Source: Paenibacillus sp. URB8-2
Lineage (GTDB): Bacteria; Bacillota; Bacilli; Paenibacillales; Paenibacillaceae
DNA length: 64,000 nucleotides
Direction: 5' to 3'
NCBI RefSeq assembly: GCF_013393385.1
Contig: NZ_AP023239.1
Span: 2,852,001-2,916,000 of the forward strand
Under the pieces are notes generated by a model that worked only from the letters and a program-made list of their open reading frames with translations, was not told the origin of the DNA and searched no databases. This document shows positions 16,029-23,524 of this stretch, piece by piece (position 1 is the first letter of the stretch; the number at the start of each line of letters is the position of its first letter). The position numbers were made by a program, and so were the translations under genes.

Positions 16029-16550
16029 TTGGAACAAGCCATATACTGGATTGGCGGATCGGCATGTGCCGGAAAAAGCACAATAGCTAAGCGGTTCGCG
16101 GACAAGCAGGGTTGGGATCTGTATTCCTGTGATGAGCATCTGGACCGCCATTTGAGGAACATATCCGCCCGGGATCAGCCTGCAATGCATAAGATTTCGA
16201 GGATGAGTTATAATGAAGCTTTTTACATTCGAAGTGTTCAGGAACAGTTAAGAGAGTACATCGAATTTTTTAAGGAGGATTTCTCTTTCGTCATGAGGGA
16301 TCTTGAGGAACGGAGCCATCTTCCGCTTATTGTCGAGGGGAATCAGCTGCTGCCATCTTTGGTTGCGCCTTGCCTGAAACCCTGGCATAAGGCTATATGG
16401 CTGATCCCTGACGAACCGTTTCAGCGTCATTACTACAGCCGGCGGGATTGGATACAGGAAATACTGAACGGCACGGATGATCCGGCGGCGGCTTTTGACA
16501 ATTGGATAAGATTTGCAGCAGACTTTCCATGTGGTAGAGGAATACTTTAG
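16029..16550 (+). CDS. P-loop kinase-like protein, possibly frameshifted at the C-terminus
   Basis: A 173-residue nucleotide-binding protein. The Walker A motif is at residues 9-17 (GGSACAGKST), followed by YSCDEHLDRHLR, as in small uncharacterised AAA/kinase-like proteins that phosphorylate small substrates. A later SRRDWIQEIL segment resembles the lid. The start is TTG at 16029 with GAGGAGG upstream. The frame ends in a short odd tail (AADFPCGRGIL), whereas one frame over the DNA reads on as QQTFHVVEEYFSLNEC to a stop at 16566. The latter looks more like a real helical end, so a one-base change near 16510 is suspected. The substrate is unknown. Confidence 0.65.
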   Translation: MEQAIYWIGGSACAGKSTIAKRFADKQGWDLYSCDEHLDRHLRNISARDQPAMHKISRMSYNEAFYIRSVQEQLREYIEFFKEDFSFVMRDLEERSHLPLIVEGNQLLPSLVAPCLKPWHKAIWLIPDEPFQRHYYSRRDWIQEILNGTDDPAAAFDNWIRFAADFPCGRGIL

Positions 16551-16562
16551 CCTCAATGAATG

Positions 16563-17231
16563 CTAAGCTTCCTCCAATAATTCTTTTGAATCATTGCGGA
16601 CATTGCCGACCTTCGCGGAGACGGGATAGGCCCGCATTTTTGAGGCATCGTACGGCTTCATCAGTTTGGCAAGGCTGTCCACATCATGGTTGCTTCGCTC
16701 CAGCCAGTTATTCTCATCTTCCGGACGAAGAATTACCGGCATCCGGTTGTGAATTTCCGCCGTTAGAGCATTGGGCTCCGTAGTGATGATGGCGCAGGTA
16801 CCGAGCTTTTTTCCATCCGCATTCACCCATATATCATAAATACCGGCCAGCGAAAAAACACACCCGTCACGCATCATAATACGCATTGGCTGCTTGCTTC
16901 CGCCTTGACTGCGCCATTCATAAAATCCGTCTGCCGGAATAATGCAGCGCCGCGAGGAGAGAAGTTTTTTAAATGAAGGCTTGTCCTGCAGCGTCTCTGC
17001 GCGGATATTGATCATTTTGCTTCCGGACCTGTCGTCCGCAGCCCAGGAAGGAACAAGCCCCCAGCGCAGTTCTCCGACTCGGTTTCCTGCCCCGGTGCCG
17101 ATAACGGCGGGAAGATTCTGCATCGGCGCGGCATTATATTTTGGAGCGTAATGTTTGATCGTGACGTCCTGGGTGTAATATTTCAGCATAAGCTCTTCCA
17201 AAGCAACGGTTATCGTGTATCGACCGCACAT
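16563..17231 (-). CDS. SRAP/HMCES-type abasic-site processing protein (YedK family)
   Basis: A 222-residue protein of the SOS-response-associated peptidase family. After Met removal the catalytic Cys2 (MCGRYTI) forms a thiazolidine crosslink with abasic sites in single-stranded DNA. Other conserved positions are visible: PKYNAAPMQNLPAV (Asn), GFYEWR (Glu) and IHNRMPVIL (His). The start must be the ATG at 17231, because Cys2 has to follow directly; an in-frame GTG three codons upstream would destroy the active site. AAGGGGGTG is the ribosome binding site. It converges with the kinase-like gene; the ends nearly touch. Confidence 0.92.
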   Translation of the reverse strand: MCGRYTITVALEELMLKYYTQDVTIKHYAPKYNAAPMQNLPAVIGTGAGNRVGELRWGLVPSWAADDRSGSKMINIRAETLQDKPSFKKLLSSRRCIIPADGFYEWRSQGGSKQPMRIMMRDGCVFSLAGIYDIWVNADGKKLGTCAIITTEPNALTAEIHNRMPVILRPEDENNWLERSNHDVDSLAKLMKPYDASKMRAYPVSAKVGNVRNDSKELLEEA

Positions 17232-17434
17232 CCTCGGCACCCCCTTAATTTGACATCAATCATAAGCCAAGTCAAAGCCGTATTCAACGGGAATATTTCT
17301 TTGATCTCTATGCTAGTCTAATTACTGTAACATTTATTACATAATAATAGTTATAAATACGGTATAGTTATTAAAGATGCAATTATTATCATGGGCTGTA
17401 TCAGACGAGACGGCTCAAACAGGAGGAGTAATGT

Positions 17435-17641
17435 ATGGAGCAAATCGTTCAGCTGAAGGAAGAAATTAAGCAATTGAACAGTGCGGCCATCAACTTGCAG
17501 AACCAGCTTCACGATCTGGCGGAGGGCCTGCCGCTGAACCTGGAACAACTCCCCGAATTGGCGCGCCAAACCTTCGAGACCTTTACTGCGCTGGCAGCCA
17601 AGAGACAGGAACTGAAAAGTCTGAAATCGCAGCAAATCTGA
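17435..17641 (+). CDS. Small coiled-coil protein of the CCE_0567 / Rop-like family
   Basis: A 68-residue helical protein. It shows two heptad-patterned helices (VQLKEEIKQLNSAAINLQNQL and ETFTALAAKRQELKSLKSQQ) joined by the family turn HDLAEGLPLNLEQLPELA. This matches small 'CCE_0567' proteins usually encoded in nif clusters of diazotrophs, which form helical bundles of uncertain function. No nif gene is in this window. The ATG is preceded by AGGAGGAGTA. It is followed by a strong terminator, so it is monocistronic. Confidence 0.7.
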   Translation: MEQIVQLKEEIKQLNSAAINLQNQLHDLAEGLPLNLEQLPELARQTFETFTALAAKRQELKSLKSQQI

Positions 17642-17697
17642 AATTGCAATACAATCGCAATACAATAAAGGCTTGAGCACGGGGCGCTGCTCCGGGT

Positions 17698-17746
17698 GGG
17701 ATCTGTCCGACGACCGTAATGGGTTGAAAGGATGGGTCCCTTTTTT
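17698..17746 (+). terminator. Terminator of the CCE_0567-like gene
   Basis: An 11-bp stem, GGGATCTGTCC with GGATGGGTCCC, is fully paired when G-U wobbles are allowed, and is followed by TTTTTT. Confidence 0.7.
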
Positions 17747-17793
17747 CAGTTCCTAACATACCTTGAACCAACAACTTGAGAGGGGATAACTGA

Positions 17794-18039
17794 ATGCATC
17801 TGTTATGGGTATTGATTGTCGGCGGGTTAATTGGTTGGTTAAGCGGCAACTTGATTGGCAGAGATGTGCCTGGAGGTATCGTCGGCAACATTGCGGCTGG
17901 CTTTGTGGGATCTTGGCTAGGGACGGAATTGCTAGGCGCCCGCGGACCAATCGTTGGAGGATTTTACATCGTGCCCGCGATTATCGGCTCTATATTGGCG
18001 TTGCTTATTTTCTTCGCGATTGCACGCAGACAACAATAA
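17794..18039 (+). CDS. GlsB/YeaQ/YmgE-family stress membrane protein
   Basis: An 81-residue integral membrane protein with three hydrophobic segments and the family glycine pattern (GGLIGWLSGNLIGRDVPGG, then GNIAAGFVGSWLG). The C-terminus is basic (IARRQQ). Members are general-stress proteins linked to envelope stress; the molecular role is unknown. The ATG has GAGAGGGGAT upstream. Confidence 0.88.
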   Translation: MHLLWVLIVGGLIGWLSGNLIGRDVPGGIVGNIAAGFVGSWLGTELLGARGPIVGGFYIVPAIIGSILALLIFFAIARRQQ

Positions 18040-18214
18040 GAGGTATAGCGGAAATCCGAGGGTTACGAAAAGAGCATGAGGTGGCGGCGGATACTTCGGA
18101 AATAAGGCTAAGTACCGCAGGATGGTCAAGACCGGAATCGCCAAAGGGGTTACATGCAAGCACAAAATGAGCACTCCGCCTATATACTGTAGTAAAAAAT
18201 GAAGGAGTCAGCCT

Positions 18215-18820
18215 ATGTATACTTATTTCCCGATCTATAGCAATTATGCTTTCCGACAGCCCCATCAATGGGAGTGGACGCCATCGAAAGTAGAGTTGAA
18301 CAGGAAGCTCAGGGCTTTATGGGAACAGCACGTGTACTGGACCCGATTAACGATCAACAGTATTGTTGATGGCCTGAAGGATGAGAAAGAAACAACCGAA
18401 AGGCTCCTCCGTAATGCCGACGATTTTGCGGCAGTTCTTGCCCCATTCTATGGTCCGGCTGTTGCGACCGAGTTTGCCAAACTGATGCGGGGACATCTCA
18501 CGATCGCTGCCGAGCTCGTCAAGGCGCTGAAGGCGGGGAACTCCAAAGCGGCCGCGGACGCCCAGAAGCGCTGGTATGAGAATGCGGATGCTATTGCTGA
18601 CTTTCTGGCCCGGATCAATCCCTATTGGTCCAAAGCGGAGTGGCGGCAAATGCTCCACGAGCATTTGAGGCTGCTCACCAATGAGGTCGCCACGCGTATT
18701 GCCGGGAACTATGCGGAGAACATTGCATCAAATGACCAAATTGAACCGCAAGCGCTTGGAATGGCTGACGTGATGACGAGTGGAATCATTCAACAATTTC
18801 CGTCGAAATTTCTTAGTTGA
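18215..18820 (+). CDS. Conserved hypothetical helical protein
   Basis: A 201-residue soluble, mostly helical protein. I recall very similar Bacillales proteins (WEQHVYWTRLTINSIV, INPYWSKAEWRQMLHEHLRL), sometimes mislabelled as acetylglutamate kinase, but no catalytic motif of that enzyme is present. Trp/His-rich helix faces and an internal duplication-like pattern (LTIAAELVKALKAGN) suggest a four-helix bundle. The ATG at 18215 has AAATGAAGGAGTCAG upstream. It is apparently monocistronic. Confidence 0.8.
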   Translation: MYTYFPIYSNYAFRQPHQWEWTPSKVELNRKLRALWEQHVYWTRLTINSIVDGLKDEKETTERLLRNADDFAAVLAPFYGPAVATEFAKLMRGHLTIAAELVKALKAGNSKAAADAQKRWYENADAIADFLARINPYWSKAEWRQMLHEHLRLLTNEVATRIAGNYAENIASNDQIEPQALGMADVMTSGIIQQFPSKFLS

Positions 18821-18837
18821 TAACCGGCTTTAGATTC

Positions 18838-19002
18838 CTATCCGAGTAGCATTTGCTGTAAAAAAGGTATAAGGACCTCAGTGACACTAACTGAGTACAG
18901 GGCATAGGCAACGAGCGAACCCATGGTTCCATTAGCACCTGTTGTAGCTAAGCCAACATGGGTGAGCGTGAAATCGAAGAAAGTTATTCCGGCAGCGACC
19001 AT
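18838..19002 (-). CDS. Possible small hydrophobic protein (54 residues)
   Basis: A minus-strand frame starting MVAAGITFFDFTLTHVG and ending FLQQMLLG, with two hydrophobic stretches. The residue composition is protein-like, but there is no clear ribosome binding site and no family I know. It could be a decayed membrane-protein end. Confidence 0.25.
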   Translation of the reverse strand: MVAAGITFFDFTLTHVGLATTGANGTMGSLVAYALYSVSVTEVLIPFLQQMLLG

Positions 19003-19023
19003 ATAAGTTCATACGAAAAGAAA

Positions 19024-19060
19024 GAGGGCGTCTCGCCTATTCGACTTAGGAGACACCCTC
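19024..19060 (-). terminator. Terminator of the DUF3231 gene
   Basis: GAGGG-c-GTCTC pairs with GAGAC-a-CCCTC and is followed on the minus strand by TTTCTTTTC. Confidence 0.75.
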
Positions 19061-19066
19061 TTGATT

Positions 19067-19588
19067 TTATGCTTTAACTGGTTCGGGTCTTTTTACTTGA
19101 AGCGGAGGAGGAATTAGCCAGCCTTTTTTCTTGTTTATATGCAGGATTCTCAGACCTAAGCTTGCTTTTGTAGCATGATACTTGGCGAATAAAGTGCCAA
19201 TATCCTCACGAATCGATTGGCCCATCGCTTGGCTGCAAGCAACAAGTCCGACTGCATTCTCGGCAGCGATTTTAGCTGCAATCTCCGGATCTGTAAATCG
19301 CGCACCTACAGGAATATCCTCAAGCTTGACTTCGGGTCTGTGAGGCAATATTGGCGCTGAAGCGATGCCATTGTCCTCGAGAAGCTTATCGCATTCACTG
19401 ATTTCCAGTTCAGCTTGATCAATTAACGAGCCTAATACTTTTTTTAGGTCGTGGTCACCAGCATGATTTAAATATGCCCGATAACAAGAGACCGTTCCTT
19501 TTGCAGCCATTGAAGCCGACCAAACGTTAAAGATCTCTCCATAATGCATCGGTTCTTCTTTGGGGTTGCCGCCTAGAATCCCTGTCAT
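19067..19588 (-). CDS. DUF3231 family protein (ferritin-like, spore-associated family)
   Basis: A 173-residue single copy of the DUF3231 fold, which in many Bacillales proteins occurs twice in tandem. The signature MHYGEIFNVWSASMAAKGTV and the helix YLNHAGDHDLKKVL are visible, together with the acidic/His positions of a four-helix bundle. Function is unknown; the family is common in spore-formers. The ATG at 19588 preceded by AAAGGAGCTTG is preferred to the TTG two codons upstream. Confidence 0.85.
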   Translation of the reverse strand: MTGILGGNPKEEPMHYGEIFNVWSASMAAKGTVSCYRAYLNHAGDHDLKKVLGSLIDQAELEISECDKLLEDNGIASAPILPHRPEVKLEDIPVGARFTDPEIAAKIAAENAVGLVACSQAMGQSIREDIGTLFAKYHATKASLGLRILHINKKKGWLIPPPLQVKRPEPVKA

Positions 19589-20016
19589 ATTCAAGCTCCT
19601 TTTTTAGTTCATTTTTGACAAGTTAAGTATGCCAGAAATATTGAGCCATTATACGGAGAGTTGGGTTCAGGGAATTGTTGACCGAATATTTCGAGCTTGA
19701 TAAATAAGGTTTTACACACAAAAATCGGGCCCCGTCTCGCGACGAGGCCCTTTCATGGGAGAGGAGAAACCGGACGAAGAGCTTATGGGGAAGCGTAAGC
19801 TTGCTCCGCGGTTGTCTACGACATTTTGTGATGTCGATAATTACAGGATGACCCTTGACAGCTGATTTTATACATATCATGCAAAATTTTGTCCGCCGGC
19901 TCACGTGACGGGATGCGACAATTTTTTTTATTTAACGGCGGGAATGTGGTACGATAGGCGTGAAATTATGCCGTTTTGGCGTAATAAATAGATATACAGA
20001 GCAGGTGAAGCAAGCA
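19589..20016. other. Intergenic region upstream of rsmD with a terminator-like hairpin
   Basis: No recognisable gene. A strong hairpin (19727-19750, GGGCCCCGTC-TCGC-GACGAGGCCC) is followed on the minus strand by GATTTTTG, as if ending a minus-strand transcript from about 19900, but no protein gene fits there. A plus-strand frame of 36 codons starting at the ATG near 19755 has no support. The rsmD promoter must lie near 19930-19980. Confidence 0.4.
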
Positions 20017-20613
20017 GTGAGAGTGGTGTCGGGCACAGCCAAGGGAAGACCTTTAAAAAGCGTTCCGGGAACCGGAACCCGCCCTACGACCGATAAGGTC
20101 AAAGAGGCGATTTTCAGCATGATCGGCCCTTATTTCGAAGGAGGCGACGTGCTGGACCTGTTCGCCGGGACCGGCGGACTCGGAATCGAAGCCCTGAGCA
20201 GGGGGATGAACAGCGCAGTATTTATCGACATGGAGCCGAAAAGCATCGATACGGTACGCGAGAATCTAAAGACTGCAAGGCTCGCAGAAAAGGCCGAGGT
20301 ATACCGGAACGATGCGAACAAGGCCTTGGGCGCGCTGGAGAAGCGGGGGCGGATATTCGATCTCGTCTTTCTGGACCCGCCTTACCGTCATAAATTCGGG
20401 GACGAGCTAATGGCCTTCATGGCAGACAAAGGGCTGCTGCGCCAGGGCGCGGTCATTGTGCTTGAGCACGAGTCCGGCTATGAATATCCCGAACAAATCC
20501 CGGGCTTTGAACAATTGCGTCATGCAGTGTATGGAGAAACGGCGGTATCCATTTACCGTTATGTATCCGGCGAAGAGACCGACATCGATAAGGATGAGGG
20601 GGTACAAGAGTGA
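20017..20613 (+). CDS. rsmD: 16S rRNA (guanine966-N2)-methyltransferase
   Basis: A 198-residue SAM-dependent methyltransferase acting on G966 of 16S rRNA. The start GTG at 20017 (MRVVSGTAKGRPLK) follows AGGTGAAG and matches the family N-terminus; the longer frame from 19960 adds unrelated residues. The motif DLFAGTGGLGIEALSRG binds SAM and FLDPPY is the catalytic motif. Its stop overlaps the coaD start (GTGA). Synteny with B. subtilis ylbH-ylbI supports the call. Confidence 0.95.
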   Translation: MRVVSGTAKGRPLKSVPGTGTRPTTDKVKEAIFSMIGPYFEGGDVLDLFAGTGGLGIEALSRGMNSAVFIDMEPKSIDTVRENLKTARLAEKAEVYRNDANKALGALEKRGRIFDLVFLDPPYRHKFGDELMAFMADKGLLRQGAVIVLEHESGYEYPEQIPGFEQLRHAVYGETAVSIYRYVSGEETDIDKDEGVQE

Positions 20614-21131
20614 GTCTGCAAATTAGAGAGGAAAGGGTCGCGATTTACCCCGGTAGTTTCGATCCGGTAACGCTGGGCCATATCGATATTATTGAGCGGG
20701 CCGCGAAGCAATTCGACCGGCTGGTCGTGGCCGTATTGAATAATTTAAGCAAAAATCCGCTGTTTTCTGTAGAGGAGCGCGCCGATCTGCTTCGTCAGGT
20801 AACATCGCATCTTCCCAATGTGGAAATAGACAGCTTTCGGGATTTGCTTGCCAATTATGTCCGGCAAAAAAATGCGCATGTTATCGTCCGGGGCATCCGC
20901 ACCGTTACCGATTTCGAATATGAACTGCAAATCGCTACCATTAACAGCAAGCTGAATTCGGATGCGGAGACGATTTTTATGATGACGAATCCGAAGTACT
21001 CCTATCTTAGTTCCAGCGTGGTTAAAGAAATCGGCCATTTTGGCGGAGATTTGACTGATTTCGTCACTCCGGAAGTTGAACGGGCAATCCGGCTGAAGTT
21101 CAGCGAAAGCGGCGGTGGAGAGCTGAAGTAA
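20610..21131 (+). CDS. coaD: Phosphopantetheine adenylyltransferase
   Basis: A 173-residue enzyme that makes dephospho-CoA from 4'-phosphopantetheine and ATP. The nucleotidyltransferase motif GSFDPVTLGHIDII (with T/HxGH) is at residues 16-29, and the second ATP-binding motif YSYLSSSVVKEI at about 130-141. The GTG start overlaps rsmD by 4 bp. The 3' end overlaps the convergent ylbJ by 32 bp. Confidence 0.95.
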   Translation: MSLQIREERVAIYPGSFDPVTLGHIDIIERAAKQFDRLVVAVLNNLSKNPLFSVEERADLLRQVTSHLPNVEIDSFRDLLANYVRQKNAHVIVRGIRTVTDFEYELQIATINSKLNSDAETIFMMTNPKYSYLSSSVVKEIGHFGGDLTDFVTPEVERAIRLKFSESGGGELK

Positions 21132-22323
21132 GCCGGACAGTGGCAGACAGAATCAGCAAGGAGAGCAGCATCAACACCAACAGTGCGGCTAAATTGGGGA
21201 ATAAGCTCCAGGCCGCTCCTTCTCCAGATGATCCGGACATAGGAGAAAGGTTCCCGCCTGCAAAAGCGGGCAGTGCCGCCTCTTGAATCGCAGTAAGCGG
21301 TTTGTAGAGCAGCAGCGTCAGAAGGAACGCATAACCGCCGTGCAGAAGCCGCCCTGCGGCAAACGGGAGAAAGCGGGCACCAGCGGGCCTCAGCACCGTC
21401 AGCGCTTGGAGCTGTGCGCAGATGCCGCTCCAGCCAAGCATTCCCGACAGCAACGCAAGCCCGAGCGGTCCTATAGACAATCCAGGGACTGTCGGTGCGA
21501 CTCCGGTCGTCAGCGCCTGCGCCCCAAGATGAATTTCCAGTAGACTGGCTGGCAGGGCGGCTGGCAGCATGGGCCATTGCCTTGTTACAATGCTGATGAC
21601 GACGGCGAAGATAATCATATAACCCCCAACCAGCATCAGGCTCTGCACCGAGGCGCTTACCGATTCGCCAAGCAGTCTGCCGAAGCTGCGGCCGTCCCTT
21701 GCGCGCGCGTCCGCTGCGGCCGATGCAGCACGCCGGATTAGGGAAGCCCGACGAATGGCGGAAGTTTTAGCCGGAGCGGTATCCTTTTGCGGGGGAGCTC
21801 CCGCGGATATCGTCATGCCTGCGGCGAGCCCCGCAACCCAGTGCACGGCAAGCAGGCCGTAACCGGCCGCGGGGCTGTGAAGCATGGCGGCGCCGACGAC
21901 GATCAGCAGCGTGACCGGGCTGGCGAAATGGGCAAGTGAAGCCAGACGGCCGGCATCTCTACCGGAGATTTCGCCCTGCTGATGCAGCTGGACTGCTCCA
22001 TGGGCACCACCGGGGAATCCGGACGTCATTCCCAGCGCCAGCGTCCAGCCCGCGGAGCCCGGCAGCCGGAAGACGAGCTTCATGAGCGGCTCCAGAAGAA
22101 CGCCGATGGCATGAACGAAACCGGAGGCGCTCAGCATTTCCGATAGCATCAGAAACGGCAGCAGCGCCGGAAAGACGAGCGTCCACCACAGCTTCAAGCC
22201 TTGAAGAGAGGCATTAAACGAGCTTTCCGGCGAGGAAATGATGGCAGTTGCGAGAAGCATAGCCAGACCCCCGGACAGAAAAGGCGCTGATTGTTTGGCG
22301 ATTCGCGTTATATTTGCGTTCAT
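21100..22323 (-). CDS. ylbJ: Sporulation integral membrane protein YlbJ
   Basis: A 407-residue polytopic membrane protein with about eight to ten hydrophobic segments, of the nucleoside-recognition (Gate) domain type. The family motif TSGFPGGAHGAVQLHQQGEI is seen at about 100-120. In B. subtilis YlbJ is needed for normal spore formation (cortex stage) and is made in the mother cell. The ATG at 22323 has GAGGTGG upstream. The C-terminal end overlaps coaD on the other strand. The position between coaD and ylbL matches Bacillus, except that ylbK is missing and the gene is inverted relative to coaD. Confidence 0.9.
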   Translation of the reverse strand: MNANITRIAKQSAPFLSGGLAMLLATAIISSPESSFNASLQGLKLWWTLVFPALLPFLMLSEMLSASGFVHAIGVLLEPLMKLVFRLPGSAGWTLALGMTSGFPGGAHGAVQLHQQGEISGRDAGRLASLAHFASPVTLLIVVGAAMLHSPAAGYGLLAVHWVAGLAAGMTISAGAPPQKDTAPAKTSAIRRASLIRRAASAAADARARDGRSFGRLLGESVSASVQSLMLVGGYMIIFAVVISIVTRQWPMLPAALPASLLEIHLGAQALTTGVAPTVPGLSIGPLGLALLSGMLGWSGICAQLQALTVLRPAGARFLPFAAGRLLHGGYAFLLTLLLYKPLTAIQEAALPAFAGGNLSPMSGSSGEGAAWSLFPNLAALLVLMLLSLLILSATVRLTSALHRRFR

Positions 22324-22486
22324 GTTTCATTCCACCTCTTCATAGCTTGGGAGCAGACGAGTTTACTAACAATTTATGCAGACCGGGCAACCGTCATGCT
22401 AAAGCGGGTGCAGGACCGCAAATCGGTCTCCACAAAATACATAACCGGAAATGAAGGCGGAGTCTATTGGAAAGAAGGGAACTCCA

Positions 22487-23524
22487 TTGAGGCAATCCAG
22501 GAACAGAACGGGATTTCGCGCCGGGGTCTATCTGTTTACACTGATCGTGTTGGTCTACATCATTGTGTTCATGGGGACGCCTTACGTTGTGTACCAGCCG
22601 GGAGGCGCCTCCGAAGTTGCCCCCATGATCAAGGTGGAGAATGAGGATAAAGAGGAGGCGGGAACCTTCATGATGACCACCGTTTCCGCCAGCTATGCCA
22701 ACGTGGCGCTGCTGCTATTTTCGGCGCTGAATCCGAACGCTGAAGTCGAACGCAAAGCCGAAAGGCTCGGCAATCAGACGGAGGAAGAATACGCGGCTAC
22801 GCAAGTGTACTATATGAGCAGCTCGCAGTTGAATGCCGTGGAGGCTGCGTACAAAGCGGCCGGCATTCCATACCATGACGCTACCGATTATTTGTTCGTG
22901 TTCTCCGTTCCCGGGGAGACGGGTCACAAGCAGCTTCAGCCCGGAGACAAAATTGTCAGCGTTGACGGGCGGCAGGTGGCCGATCCGGAGGCGCTGAGCA
23001 AGCTGCTGTCTTCCAGAAAAGTCGGGGATCAGGTTGTGGTATCGCTGGATCGCGGCGGAAAGAAGCTTACGGAAAACATAACGCTCGTGGAGATCAAGGA
23101 CAGCGGCAAGCCGGCGGTCCGTCCGGGTCTTGGCGTCGTCATTGGAGCCGTTCAGAAGGTGAAAGCCTCGGAGTCGGGGAGAGAAGTCCGCTTTACGGAT
23201 ACCGATGTCGGCGGTCCGTCGGCGGGCTTGATGTTCACTATGGAAATATACAACCGGCTAACGAAGGGTGATCTGACCAAGGGGTACAGAGTCGCCGGCA
23301 CCGGCACGATCGATCCGAATGGAGAAGTGGGTCCGATTGGAGGAGTGAAGTTCAAAATCGTAGCCGCCGACCGGAAGGGCGCGGAAATCTTTTTCGTTCC
23401 GGTTAAGAACTACGAAGAAGCCAAGGCGAAAGCGGACAAAATCGGCACCAAGATGAAGCTGGTGCCCGTATCGACACTAAGCGAGGCTATTCAGTACATG
23501 GAGAAGCTGCCGGTCAAACCATGA
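22487..23524 (+). CDS. ylbL: PDZ-Lon-type serine protease, YlbL/SepM family
   Basis: A 345-residue membrane-anchored protease. An N-terminal transmembrane helix (VYLFTLIVLVYIIVFM), a PDZ domain at about 135-215 (QLQPGDKIVSVDGRQV), and a Lon-type catalytic domain with Ser in GGPSAGLMFT and Lys in GGVKFKI form the Ser-Lys dyad. Relatives process peptide signals or membrane proteins outside the cell. The TTG at 22487 with AGAAGGG is the better start; an ATG at 22451 is in frame but lacks a clear ribosome binding site. The 3' end overlaps the convergent tmcAL gene by 11 bp. Confidence 0.9.
   Translation: MRQSRNRTGFRAGVYLFTLIVLVYIIVFMGTPYVVYQPGGASEVAPMIKVENEDKEEAGTFMMTTVSASYANVALLLFSALNPNAEVERKAERLGNQTEEEYAATQVYYMSSSQLNAVEAAYKAAGIPYHDATDYLFVFSVPGETGHKQLQPGDKIVSVDGRQVADPEALSKLLSSRKVGDQVVVSLDRGGKKLTENITLVEIKDSGKPAVRPGLGVVIGAVQKVKASESGREVRFTDTDVGGPSAGLMFTMEIYNRLTKGDLTKGYRVAGTGTIDPNGEVGPIGGVKFKIVAADRKGAEIFFVPVKNYEEAKAKADKIGTKMKLVPVSTLSEAIQYMEKLPVKP

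Noticed and set aside
19755..19865. 36-codon plus-strand frame upstream of rsmD
   Set aside because: No ribosome binding site of quality, charged low-information sequence and no known counterpart.
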